NCBI GenBank assembly: GCA_032358165.1
Contig: JAALGY010000033.1
Coordinates: forward strand, 248,001-312,000
DNA: 64,000 nucleotides
Direction of reading: 5' to 3'
From: Diplosphaera chodatii
Taxonomy: Eukaryota; Chlorophyta; Trebouxiophyceae; Prasiolales; Stichococcaceae
Under the pieces are notes generated by a model that saw only the letters and a list, made by a program, of their open reading frames with translations, was not told where the DNA came from and ran no database searches. Positions 47,425 to 57,309 of the stretch are shown here, piece by piece (position 1 is the first letter of the stretch; the number at the start of each line of letters is the position of its first letter). The position numbers and the translations under genes are program-made.

Positions 47425-50400
47425 ATGGCTTCCGTGACTGGGCAGAGTGGCGAAGACGACATGGTGACCGTGGTGGCACTGCCTCCCGAGATCCTGCAGC
47501 GTATCTTGGGCTTCCTGCAAGATCCAGACGACCTGGCAAGCTGTCACATGGTGAACACGAGGTTCTGCGCCGCAGCAAGAGCGAAGCTGGCCAGTGCAGA
47601 GCCGCGGCACCGAGGCTTTTTCAAGCTGGCGCTGCTGCATCAGTACCCGCTGCGCCGCGTCAGCACCGCAGTGCTGCCCTTCTGCAATGACCTGGGCGGA
47701 TACCTCGCAAAGGCACTGTCTACTGTGTGGCAACATGACAATGCATTGATCATGCAATGAGACCTGCCACACGCGTGCAAATGGCCCCATATTACAGGGG
47801 AACTCGCCAGTCAGCTTGCTGATGTTGCAAGCGGTTGGATACTACAGTAAACAGTCTCAGCCAAGGCGTCAAACATGTCAGCAGGCACCTGCCAGCTTGA
47901 CATGTTTGGAAGTCACCCGGGAGACGCTGTGTGCACCGGAAACGTGGCGGAAGCACTTCGGTTACCTCCCCATGGCCGACGTGCTGCAGGGCATTCGCAG
48001 CCTGCGCAGTTTGTCCTGCCCGGTGTGCACTCTGGCCGACTGTGCAATTGCGTGCATCAATTTGTGTGGCATACAGTGGTGCATGGAGGAATGTGTGCAA
48101 CCTGCTGCGTGGGTGCTGAACCCCTTCAGACTTTTGTTTGTTCATGCATGTCACATGAACGGTGGCCCTGCAGAGTTCCAGTCATCAGTTGCGCGCACAG
48201 ACTGCAACAGCCTTGCAGTGTGGAGTGCCCGCTGGGCTGCCTATCCACAGGTGATGCACGGGGACCGCAACTTAGACTTTCTGCGGCTGCCACACCTCGG
48301 CAGCCTCCACACGCTCTCTCTTGATTTCGGCCCAGTCATACATGACTACAAGGTGTGCTTAGTACTGCCTGGCTGAACATGTCAACCGAGTGCACATGAG
48401 CGAGGATGCATACCGCACCTCCTGAATAGATTGGTCTGTCTGCAGATTCACCTGCAAAGCTGACCTCGAGTATAATAATGCTGAGGATGGCATGAATGCA
48501 GGGGCTGTCCCATCTGACGGGCCTGAAGGCTCTCGTACTTCTCCCCAGCTTCCAGTCTGGGCTCGTGCACCCCGAGCTGCTAACAGTGATTGCAGATTTG
48601 ACGAATCTGCAAGCTTTACACCTACGTGCGCTGGCAGATGCATCGCCTCTTTCGGCGCTCAGGTAGTGCGTGTGCGATTTGCTGCAAACAGGGAACCCTC
48701 CATCGTCAGAGCAAATGTGCACACCTTCTCATCACCTGCCCCACAATTGTGCGTGTGCTGCACAGCCGCCTGACAGCGCTCAGACTCGGCCTGAGGAGGG
48801 AGTATCGTGTGGAGAGCTGCAGCAGTGATGGTCACCTACGACGGCTGGTTGAGGCGCTACCGCAGCTCCAGGCGCTGGATCTGCAGGAGTTTGGCAAATC
48901 GGCAACCGAAGCAGGTGCGCCTTGTAGAGCACCGTGAACACACTTTAAATACCTGTCAATGTGCATATGTATATACCATGCAGCGGCTGAGGCACTGCTC
49001 AACGCCCAGCATGACAATGGCAACCTGGGCAGTGCTGATGGTACTGCCCCTGCATTGTGCAGGGTTTCGTCACTTCTCGAAGCTTGTGAAGCTGCAGCAT
49101 CTGAGGCTGGTCAGCTCCTTTGCTTACGGCGGTGATTACAGCTTGGATCCAGGTGTCGCAACCCTGACAGGTACGGTTGCCTCACAGGAACTCTTGCAGG
49201 GTCTGGGACGATGCATGGCCGGTCAGTGATTGACAATCACGTCATACCTAAGCTGTTGGAGCAACCTGTGGCGCTCTATCTACTGCTGGCCCCCACATAC
49301 ACCTGTGGCACGCCCCCTGCCCTGCTGTAGGGCTGGAAGCACTTGCTATCTCGTGCAGCGCCTTTACATCTGGGCGTGCGCTGGCCGATTTGGCCTGCTT
49401 GACCAACTTGACGGCTTTAGAAGTGGACTTGTCAAAAGTCAGCACACAAAGGTGCGGACCCAAGGCTGCATGCAATCCTTATATATGCGTGCAGCCTGTT
49501 GCTACCGGACGTGTGTGACACCGCCGTTTCCACCCATCTGGAACCACATACATCGGTGCAACTCATAAACAGCTGTATTCGGGCGCTCACTACAAATCCC
49601 GCATATACCGTATCATCCTGCTACTCCGCAACAGCAGATTGTTCCAGATGGAGCCATGTGACACTGTTCCTGTGCGGTCTGCAGCGCCATTGATGAGATG
49701 CTGGCGGTGCTGGGTCTCCGCTTGCTGCGTCTGCGAATCCAAGACAGAGACTACCAGCGCAGTGGGCATTACAGCGTGCTGCCTGCGATACGAACGCATT
49801 GTCCGCTGCTAACCAGCCTGGAGGTGGACGTGCTGATGCCAATGATTCCTGAGGCGGTGTGTGCAGCCTCTGGCGTCCAAGTGTGCACGCATGCACCTTG
49901 AAAACTCCTCACCAGCTCTGATACGTACTGTATTCTTTCGGCCCTGGGAAGCTGAGGGCGGCTGTGACTGCAGATAACACTACCTGCGGGCAGCAGTCTG
50001 AACGGCGCTGTGCCGCTGGCACACTGCACCCAGCTGCGCCTGCGGTGCGGCCTTCCTGAGGTATGCCGGCCTGCAAGACCCCTGATCGCTCCTGATGATG
50101 GCATGCTGGACCACACCTTGCATCTCCTGCGTGCGTTTGATCGCACTCATGGCATATAGCTTCACACCTGGCCCCGATCGAGCATGACTGGCTGGTGTGC
50201 GCCTGCAGGCTGAGCTGGCCATTCCTTGGTTCAAAAGCCTGCGCCGCTTGAGCCTTCAGGTTGACATAGCATCATCCATGGGAGAGGACTACAGGGAGGC
50301 AAAAGTCATCGAAGGTAAGTGGCACCAAAGATGCCAGGCTCGTTGTCAGATGCCAACCTCCGACATGCTGGCAAGGGGGCGTGTAGGGCTGCATGTGGTA

Positions 50401-51482
50401 TATGACAATGTGCTACACGCATGTGCATCCACACAAGTCTCAATGTGCAGGTCTGCAATGCCTTGCGCATCTGCAATATCTCGATATCCAGATGGGCACA
50501 GTAGGGAGGAGCGGCGCGCTGCTCCGCCTGTTTAAGGTGTGTACAACTTCCAGGGTGTCAGCCGTCTGCTGCTGACTGTGCGCATGCTCGCTGTGGGGTT
50601 ATGCGGCTGAGCTGCTGGAGTCTGTTTTGGTGTTGTTGCAGGCGCTGGTTGCCTGCAGGAGGCTGACGTGGCTGCAGGTGGCTGATTGGCGCAGTGACGG
50701 GCAGCTGGTTTGGGAAAGCCCCGGACCCCCGGTACTCACTGCACTGTTGACATGCACCTGATGCAGCATGCAAGCATCTTGCTCACGGCAGCTGCGCACC
50801 TCCATGATGCATCCCACTAAGATCCTAAGTCATCAGGTATTTGGCCTGATGTTCAGGAAATTGGAATGGAGCACCTGAGGGTGCTGACGGCGCTGCCACA
50901 ACTCCGGATCTTGAATCTGTACCACACGCGCTGGGAAGAAGACACCAACTGCACTGGGCTGGCTACGCTGTTGGCTGGCCTGCCTCGGCTACGCGTCCTC
51001 AACGCACCAAAAGCAGTGCTGGTGCGCACTTTTTGCGATTGATGAGCAGTCCCCAAGTTGCCGAGATCAGCACATCCAGCAACGGTTTTACCTGACCTTG
51101 CTTGGGTGTGTGCGTGACAGCCGCTGGCGCCAGCAAGAGCGAGTGCAAATTCTGTCAAGTGACGTAATAAAGATAAACAGTGCATAACTTTCTTCAGGCC
51201 GCAGGCTGCATTTGAGTCCTGACAGAAAACATTTTGGTGTTTTGCTGCGGTGCAAGCTGCTGAGGCACTGAGAAACACGCTAAACCAACTGGTGGGCAGG
51301 CGAGATTCAATCTGTATCAAGAGGTCCTGGACCTGCTACCGGGGCGGCGGCTGCGGCAGTACCCGCGGCGTGTCACCCTGGGCGACGCCCCTCCCGCACA
51401 CCCTGCAGGCGACGAAAACGGTTTGATGGATCCGGACCGCTGGCCTGTGCTAGAGCCGCACCGCTGGCTGTGGGACGGCTGA
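47425..51482 (+). CDS. F-box/leucine-rich-repeat protein, copy C
   Basis: Third paralogue of the 10-20 kb pair, on the opposite strand. The first exon has VVALPPEILQRILGFLQ, PDDLASCHMVNTRFCAAARAK and LHQYPLRRVSTAVLPFCN without the intron that splits this region in B. Later exons: YLPMADVLQGIRSLRSLSCP (about 47965), FLRLPHLGSLHTLSLDFGP (about 48280), LTGLKALVLLP and LTNLQALHLRALADASPLSA (48515-48660), LPQLQALDLQEFG (about 48860), FSKLVKLQHLRLVSSF (about 49080), LTNLTALEVDLSKV (about 49410), LGLRLLRLRIQD and HCPLLTSLEVDVL (49700-49840), WFKSLRRLSLQVD (about 50230), LTALPQLRILNLYHTRW (about 50890), and a basic tail DLLPGRRLRQYPRR ending at 51482. The ATG at 47188 is in frame and would add 79 residues with no F-box features; the later ATG was preferred. 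Target unknown. Confidence 0.72.
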
Positions 51483-52021
51483 CGGCACGACAGTCAGGCA
51501 CACCAAGGCTAGGGGCCTGTACCAGATATGGAGGGGCAAGGTGCTCCTCGTGCAAGACTTTTCTGACAGGGTCAGCTCAGGATGCAACATGGGCAGCTCA
51601 GGATGCAAACGATGCACGACTACTGCTTGCCATGTTGCGTCTTTGAAGCGCTTGGGATGTTTGAGAAGAAAGTGCTCAGGATGGTCATGCTCTGATGCAC
51701 TCCTATCGTGTTTCCTGCATGAGCAATCTCGAGAAGGACGGGATCAGGTTTACCACGCATGCTAGGGCAATGTGCAGCTGGTTACTACCTGGTATTAGCT
51801 GTGTAAATGCAAGTGTTGCGGAGCCAACAGGTGCCAGTAGTGGCCTTGGCGGCGATGTCCAAATCTGAATGGCCAAACTCAAAAGGTCAACTGCTGAAAG
51901 CGAGCATGCCTGGACGGTAGGGTAGCCCCATGTCCGCCCCAAGCAAGGAGACGCTACGGCCAGCGCATAGTGCAAGCACTGCAGATAGTTTGTTTATTTG
52001 CACCGACCATGCTGGCTGCTG
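51483..52021. other. spacer before duplication copy 2
   Basis: About 540 bp with no recognised coding sequence. Confidence 0.4.
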
Positions 52022-52084
52022 CCTCTCGCAGCACTGCACTGAGAAGGGCGTGTGGCTCGGCACCCTGCACACATGCTATCACAG

Positions 52085-52629
52085 ACCGCCCCTGCTGCAC
52101 GTCAGCCGGGGGCAGGCGCACAAGTCTGATGTCCCTGCGGTGCAGATTGCCTTGCTGCGCAGCGCGCTGCTGCTGTTGGCAGACTGTCGGACAGCAGGCG
52201 GCGGCCGGCGGCCCTGGGGTGAAAATGCCGCCAGCTGCCTAGGGGCGCTACCCGTGGAGCTCAGTGCCCTGGACATGCGGCTGGGGGAATTTGCAACGGC
52301 AGCGGCGGCGCCGGCCGTGGCTCTCCCAGTATCAGCGGTGGAGGTAGCAGCTGGCATCATTGATGCGCCACAGGAAAGCACCCGTGCAGCACCGCCTGCC
52401 GTGGCATCAGCGGCTGCAGCCATTGGCAGCAGGCGGCCAGGAGCAGGGCCAGTCCAAGCACAGGCAGCCGCCCGGGCGCCTGCAGCATGGAGCGAACCGT
52501 GCTGCGCCTCAGCAGGGCCCAGCAGCGGTGGTGACAGCCCTGCGGCGAACCTGTCGGCAATGCGCATCGCTTGCCAAGGATCTGGCGGCTGGGGGCCCGG
52601 ACGCTCCTGTTGCTGCCAAGCGCGACTGA
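52085..52629 (+). pseudogene. orphan, frameshifted copy of the last exon of the helical protein
   Basis: Homologous to exon 46112-46693. The first half is open in one frame (ALLLLADCRTAGGGRRPWG), the second half in another (LAAGGPDAPVAAKRD then stop), so an indel lies between them. An extra base also lies just after the old acceptor. None of the nine upstream exons is present. It is a non-functional fragment. Confidence 0.8.
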
Positions 52630-53046
52630 TCAGCCTATTGTTGGCGCCCGGTACGTGCACAAGTTCAAGTTGGTGCTGGGAGTGCCGTGCTGTCCAGAAT
52701 AGGCTTGAGGTGCACTTTCTGAGATGCAAATTTGCGATCTGCATGACCTGAGCAGCTATATACTTGCAAAACCATGCACAGCTGCTTGCAACCATCAAGT
52801 CGGACGGTGCCGTGACAATTGTCATCAAGCTACAGCAAGTCTGCAGTACATAACACTCGGCCCATCTCAAGTGTCACGCCTTTTCGAATAAACGGCGGCA
52901 TTGTCTACCTCACATACCCGTGGGATGTTCTCTCTTCTCTGGCCGGGAGTCATTCGCCAATGACGCTGCTGCCTGCTCACGGCATTATCAGTGCCTAGCT
53001 GTGCAGCCTGCAACTGCTCAATCGACTGATCGCCAGCTGCGGAGCG

Positions 53047-53054
53047 TATATATA
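53047..53054 (+). promoter_or_regulatory. duplicated TATA box without its F-box gene
   Basis: The same TATATATA context as at 47114, with flanks almost unchanged, but followed after about 190 bp by unrelated sequence. If active it would drive a new transcript into 53.2 kb onward. Confidence 0.45.
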
Positions 53055-53242
53055 GTTCCCGCACGCCGCATCGACATACACACGGCCTTTACTTGATGTA
53101 ACACCAAGGTAAGATGCAGCATGAAGCTCTTTGGAACATCACATGAGTTTCTAACAGGACCTGCTCTCGAGTCACATCCATGTCTAGCAGCATCTCTGCA
53201 GCCTGGTTCGTTCTTGTCTTGGATGGACTGTCGATGCATTTG

Positions 53243-55667
53243 CAGATGACTAATCGCTAGCTACATGCGTCATTCTGCACTCGCAACGCTGCCTTCGCAC
53301 CTGAAAGCAGTCGCAGGCACCTCCAATGGTCTAGTCTGACTCGACTACAGGTACGGACGGCCGTACAAGCATTGCAGACTAGGACCGGTCAAATGCAATC
53401 CCTGCAGATCACGTTGTCTGGCAGAGCCAAGCACACGGTACTGGAGCATCTCAAGGCCGCCATGCAGCCTAGCAAACGCGTGCGAGCGCCATGCTCGTGA
53501 GCACGGCTGCACGATGCGGCGAAATCCCGCATCAGATACATTCAGCCAGAAGATTGCGGCAGCCACCCTCTTGCCTCTCTATGGCCCCGGCGCACGCGAC
53601 AACGCACACTAGAGCCTCCGAGCGTCTCTGACCGAGAGTCTGCTCTAGGTGTCGGTGGCCGTGCTCTTGCACTTGAGATCGTTGCAAGGCCACCGCTACT
53701 TGCATGGAGGCACAGAAGTCATTGGAGTGTCCAACTGCAAGGTTCGCAGTCCAGTGCGTAACTGATGCCGAGATGGAATGTCTGCACGAGGTTGCACGAG
53801 GCGGCATTGAGCGCTTGCGCCATACAAGCTGCTAACACGCGAGCAGTCCGTGATGCATTGCCAGATCGGGCCACAGTGCGCAGTGCTGAGATCTGACAGA
53901 GAGGTGCAACTGTGCACGGTCTGCGGTGCTCTCGGGAGAATACTGAGGGCGGTTACCCGCACGCTGCTGTGGACGGTGGGCAGGGTGGTATGGGTACCGC
54001 CTGACAGCGTCAAAAGGAGCGGAATGGGTTTTTGTCCCCTTGCTATTGGTGCCTCTCCGCCAGCCTGCTTCGCTTGCGGGAACCTTTCCGAGGGTCCACC
54101 CGGCTGCGATCACGGAATCGTGTGATCATCGGCGCCTAGAGGATGACATCATTGCCGCATGGCTTCAGGATGTACAGCATGTGCAGGATGCACTGTGCGC
54201 ACCTGCCATTGCAGCAGGGTGCGACCTCTGGTCGAGCATAGCAACACCGCTTGACGACTTCATTACACTACTATGGTTGAATGACGGGCAACCTGGGCGA
54301 AGCATGTTTGACGAGCAGATCACACGCCATTACTTCACACACATATGAGCTGATGAGGCATACCAACCAACACACTACTAGTGCTGTACAACCTTCCAGT
54401 ATCCATCCGCAGTGGCCTTTGCAATCTGTGGGTACCCAGTCCAGCACGAATGCTCAATGTCACGGTGCTCGGGACATCCCTAGTTGCCCACCAGCACAGC
54501 CCGTCAACCTGCTGGCTGTGTCCTCCGATGCGCTGCTGCTAACACCGGGCACCGCCGCTGCTGATGCTGCCGCTGCTGCTGGTGCTGATGATGCTGCTGT
54601 CTACAGAGCCGCCCTGCCGCCCGGCAGCGCCTCAGCGCTTGCAGTGCTGACACCGGCGACCGCACCCGCCTGCCGATCGCGTCCGTAAACAGCCTCCCAT
54701 GCAGGTGCTGCAATGTCAATCAAACAGCGGTGTCAGCTGGCCAGCAAGCCGATGCACTTCGGATGTCAGCAGTGAAACAGCGCTTCAGCGCATGGTAGCA
54801 TGCCCAGCAGAATCCAGTGGGGGTGCGCAGCATGCTGTGACAAGCAAGCTGCTACGCCCGGCTCGCACCGTGCACACCCACTGACACGCACCTCAAGGCG
54901 CGCCTGCGCTGGAGGAGAAGGACAGAGGGCGCCTGCGGCCCGCGACACCAAGGGACGATGGAGAGAGGTGTCCGCAACAGCACTGCCCACTGCTGGCAGC
55001 CGCCTGCGTCAGCTCACGCATCCACAGTTTAGCTAACAGTACTGCAACGGTGAGACCAGCCGATGATGCAAGTCGGAGCCTGAAGGATCATGAACCAAGC
55101 AAGCGCCAGCACGGCGACGCGCCTACAAAGGCTGCTAGGAGATGGGCTCATGTGTGCCTGCGTCACTTGGCAACATGCGCCACTCAGCATGCGTCCTTGA
55201 CTGCAACGCGGGGCAGTCTTGCACCCGCCAGATGCCCAGCAAGGCCACCGGCTCTGCGGCTGACATCCAGAGTGCAGAACCCCTGAGTGAGTGTACCGTG
55301 GTCAGGTTGTTGATGACGACGATGAGACTGCTGAGCTGCATGCAGCCCTGTGTGGTGCCCTTGCTCTGCACCATTCGTGGTTCCTTATACCCCTTGCATT
55401 GGCAACCGCCGAACGTGTCTACACAACCCAGTGACGACACCTTTTCGAAAGGAAGGTGCATCCGCTGCGTGAGAACATGACCTGACCGTCAGCTGTCGCT
55501 CAGACCGGCACGGCGCCAGCCCCATATCAAAGTGTACAAAGTGTGCGTCAGAACTTGTTCGCTCCAGCTTGAGCGCAAAGGTTGCACTTCCATAAAGGTT
55601 CTTGACGACCGATGATCGAGGTCTCTAGACATAGCATCGAACACCCGACCTCGACAGCTGATGCAGC
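53243..55667. other. region without recognised genes
   Basis: About 2.4 kb. ORFs up to 135 aa on both strands (for example the plus frame 54281-54688, Ala-rich at its end) have no family-like motif or consistent splice pattern. Confidence 0.4.
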
Positions 55668-55997
55668 ATGCTGGTAGACGAGGTGGCTGCCCTCAATGAC
55701 GAAAGCGCTCGCACAGCGATCGTCGCGTTCACAAAGGCAAACTCTGGTAACAGAGCAGCATGGCGGTCAGCCTTCAAACCTGTGTTCGTCAGGCACGGCT
55801 CGCAGGGTGCCGTGTCCTGCATGTTGCAGTGCCGATTCTGCACGACCCTCAAAGCGCTGGGCAAAAACCCCTCTGCCCGCAGCAGGGAGCACGAGAAAGT
55901 ATGCACGGTGCGCAAACATGCTAGCTGCCGACGAAGGTTGCAGCTTCCGTGCACCTGCCATTTGCAACATCGCCGCACCCTGCTTCATTGCATATGA
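55668..55997 (+). CDS. ORF with BED-like zinc finger, fragment
   Basis: A 109-codon open frame starting MLVDEVAALNDESARTAIVA. Its middle has a C-x2-C...H-x3-C arrangement (LQCRFCTTLKAL, then REHEKVC) preceded by an F/W-rich stretch, resembling BED zinc fingers of hAT-type transposases and related DNA-binding proteins. No transposase core, terminal inverted repeats or target-site duplication were found. It could be an exon of a larger gene or a transposon remnant. Confidence 0.3.
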   Translation: MLVDEVAALNDESARTAIVAFTKANSGNRAAWRSAFKPVFVRHGSQGAVSCMLQCRFCTTLKALGKNPSARSREHEKVCTVRKHASCRRRLQLPCTCHLQHRRTLLHCI

Positions 55998-56012
55998 ATC
56001 ACGTCCGTCACG

Positions 56013-56287
56013 GCAGCGCACTCCATCGGCGCCCACGAATGCCAACCACGATGTGGGTGCAGGGTGCAAGGAATGCGGTGAAGGCCTTTGAGGCTTGGAG
56101 GAAGGCGGAGGACAAGAAGAAGCTGCAGGGTCCATCGCACGGCATCCACTTGACCTCACGGGTGCAGTCTCGGGTGCAGCAGGAGGTGTTCAGCAGTGGC
56201 TGGCGGGTGAACGGCGGCAGCATCAGAACCCATCTCGGCTCGTTCGGCAAGCACGAGCATGTCGCAGCCGTGGTCAGCGCAATGTGA
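56013..56287 (+). CDS. ORF of unknown function, helical then beta-rich end
   Basis: Open plus frame containing ARNAVKAFEAWRKAEDKKKL, then GIHLTSRVQSRVQQEVF and SSGWRVNGGSIRTHLGSF to a TGA at 56287. The end recalls the W...G...LG.F rhythm of AP2-type DNA-binding domains, but too weakly to name. It may be an exon of the same gene as the BED-like ORF. Confidence 0.25.
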
Positions 56288-56843
56288 GCTGGCGGCTGCT
56301 TGCTGCTGACAGTGCTGATGGGACGTATGTGTGCGACGCTGCACACCCGTGTGCCATATATGGTCGAACCGGTAATGGCGTGATATTGTGTGCAGCGTGA
56401 CAACACACATGGGACAGACGGTGGAGTGGGGCGCCCCCCTGACGCCTGATCTGGCCGTGGCGCTGGATAACCTGTACAGCCGCAGCAAGGCGGTCAACGT
56501 CGATCTGTTGTTCGACGTCTTGAGCGCCGGCAGCCGTCTGTTTTCAAGAACAGAGCATGGTACGACCCTCACAGCATACCTAAAGTGCGCACCGCCAGCA
56601 CCTGGATCTGCACTGAGTTCATGCAATACAGTAAGCTGGCATCTCAAACGGGATTACAATGCCCGTGACGCCAGGCCTCACCTAGCTCGAGCTTGACGTG
56701 TTTATCGCGTATAGGAACCGAAGGCGCCAGACACCTGTCATGTCGAGTTGTCAGCAACCAGGCCAACGCATGTGCGCGCAGGTGACCCTGCCTACACCGG
56801 GGTGTTACGGCTGTCACCCGCCACAGTGGTCGCCTTCTACCGG

Positions 56844-57014
56844 CCCAAGGATTCCAAGGGCAAGGGTGGGACGCGCAAAGCCCTGACGGCGCCCAAGGGT
56901 TCCAAGGGCAAGGGCGGGGCGCGCAAAGCCCTGACGGCGCCCGAGGAGTCCAAGGGCGATGGCGGGGCGCGCGAGGCCCCGACGGCGCCCGAGGGTTCCA
57001 AGGGCCAGGGCGAT
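56844..57014. repeat. 48-bp minisatellite in an open reading frame
   Basis: Three full 48-bp units (56844, 56892, 56940) and a partial fourth (56988). On plus the frame is open and encodes 16-residue units such as PKGSKGKGGARKALTA, later PEESKGDGGAREAPTA. The enclosing ORF (56748-57275) has no other known feature. The units diverge mainly at first codon positions (K to E, A to T), so the basic repeat turns more acidic along the array. Confidence 0.85.
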
Positions 57015-57309
57015 GAGGACAGGATCCTGATGGCGACCTTCGGCGATGTGGACGATGCCGCCCGTCAAGTGACTACATGGACGAAGCAGGACGAGCCGTG
57101 CGCAACTGTCCCCCAACTGCATGAAGTGACTCACACCAACCAGCATACGCCACGCTGCCAGTCCTTCAGCCTATATGGAGCACAGTTTGGCCGTGTGTTG
57201 TGCATACAGGTTGACTCAATGGGCAATGGCTGCATAAGTTTGCCAGATTCGCATTTCGGCTTCACTGCGCCTTGATGACGACTTGCGAGTCTTTGATGTA
57301 CAGCTAACA

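Larger units (their letters stand above)
52022..53242. repeat. segmental duplication, copy 2
   Basis: Second copy of 46049-47309, 5.9 kb downstream in direct orientation, flanking F-box copy C. It ends after gatgcatttg, beyond which the two copies are unrelated, so the F-box coding sequence was not duplicated. Confidence 0.9.

Noticed and set aside
46934..53064. A 65-codon minus-strand ORF nearly identical at 46934-47131 and 52867-53064
   Set aside because: Its conservation follows from the near-identical promoter duplication, and it overlaps the TATA box. There is no independent coding evidence.
56013..56287. AP2/ERF-type DNA-binding domain
   Set aside because: Only the rhythm of W, G and LG.F residues fits; the motif is too weak to name.
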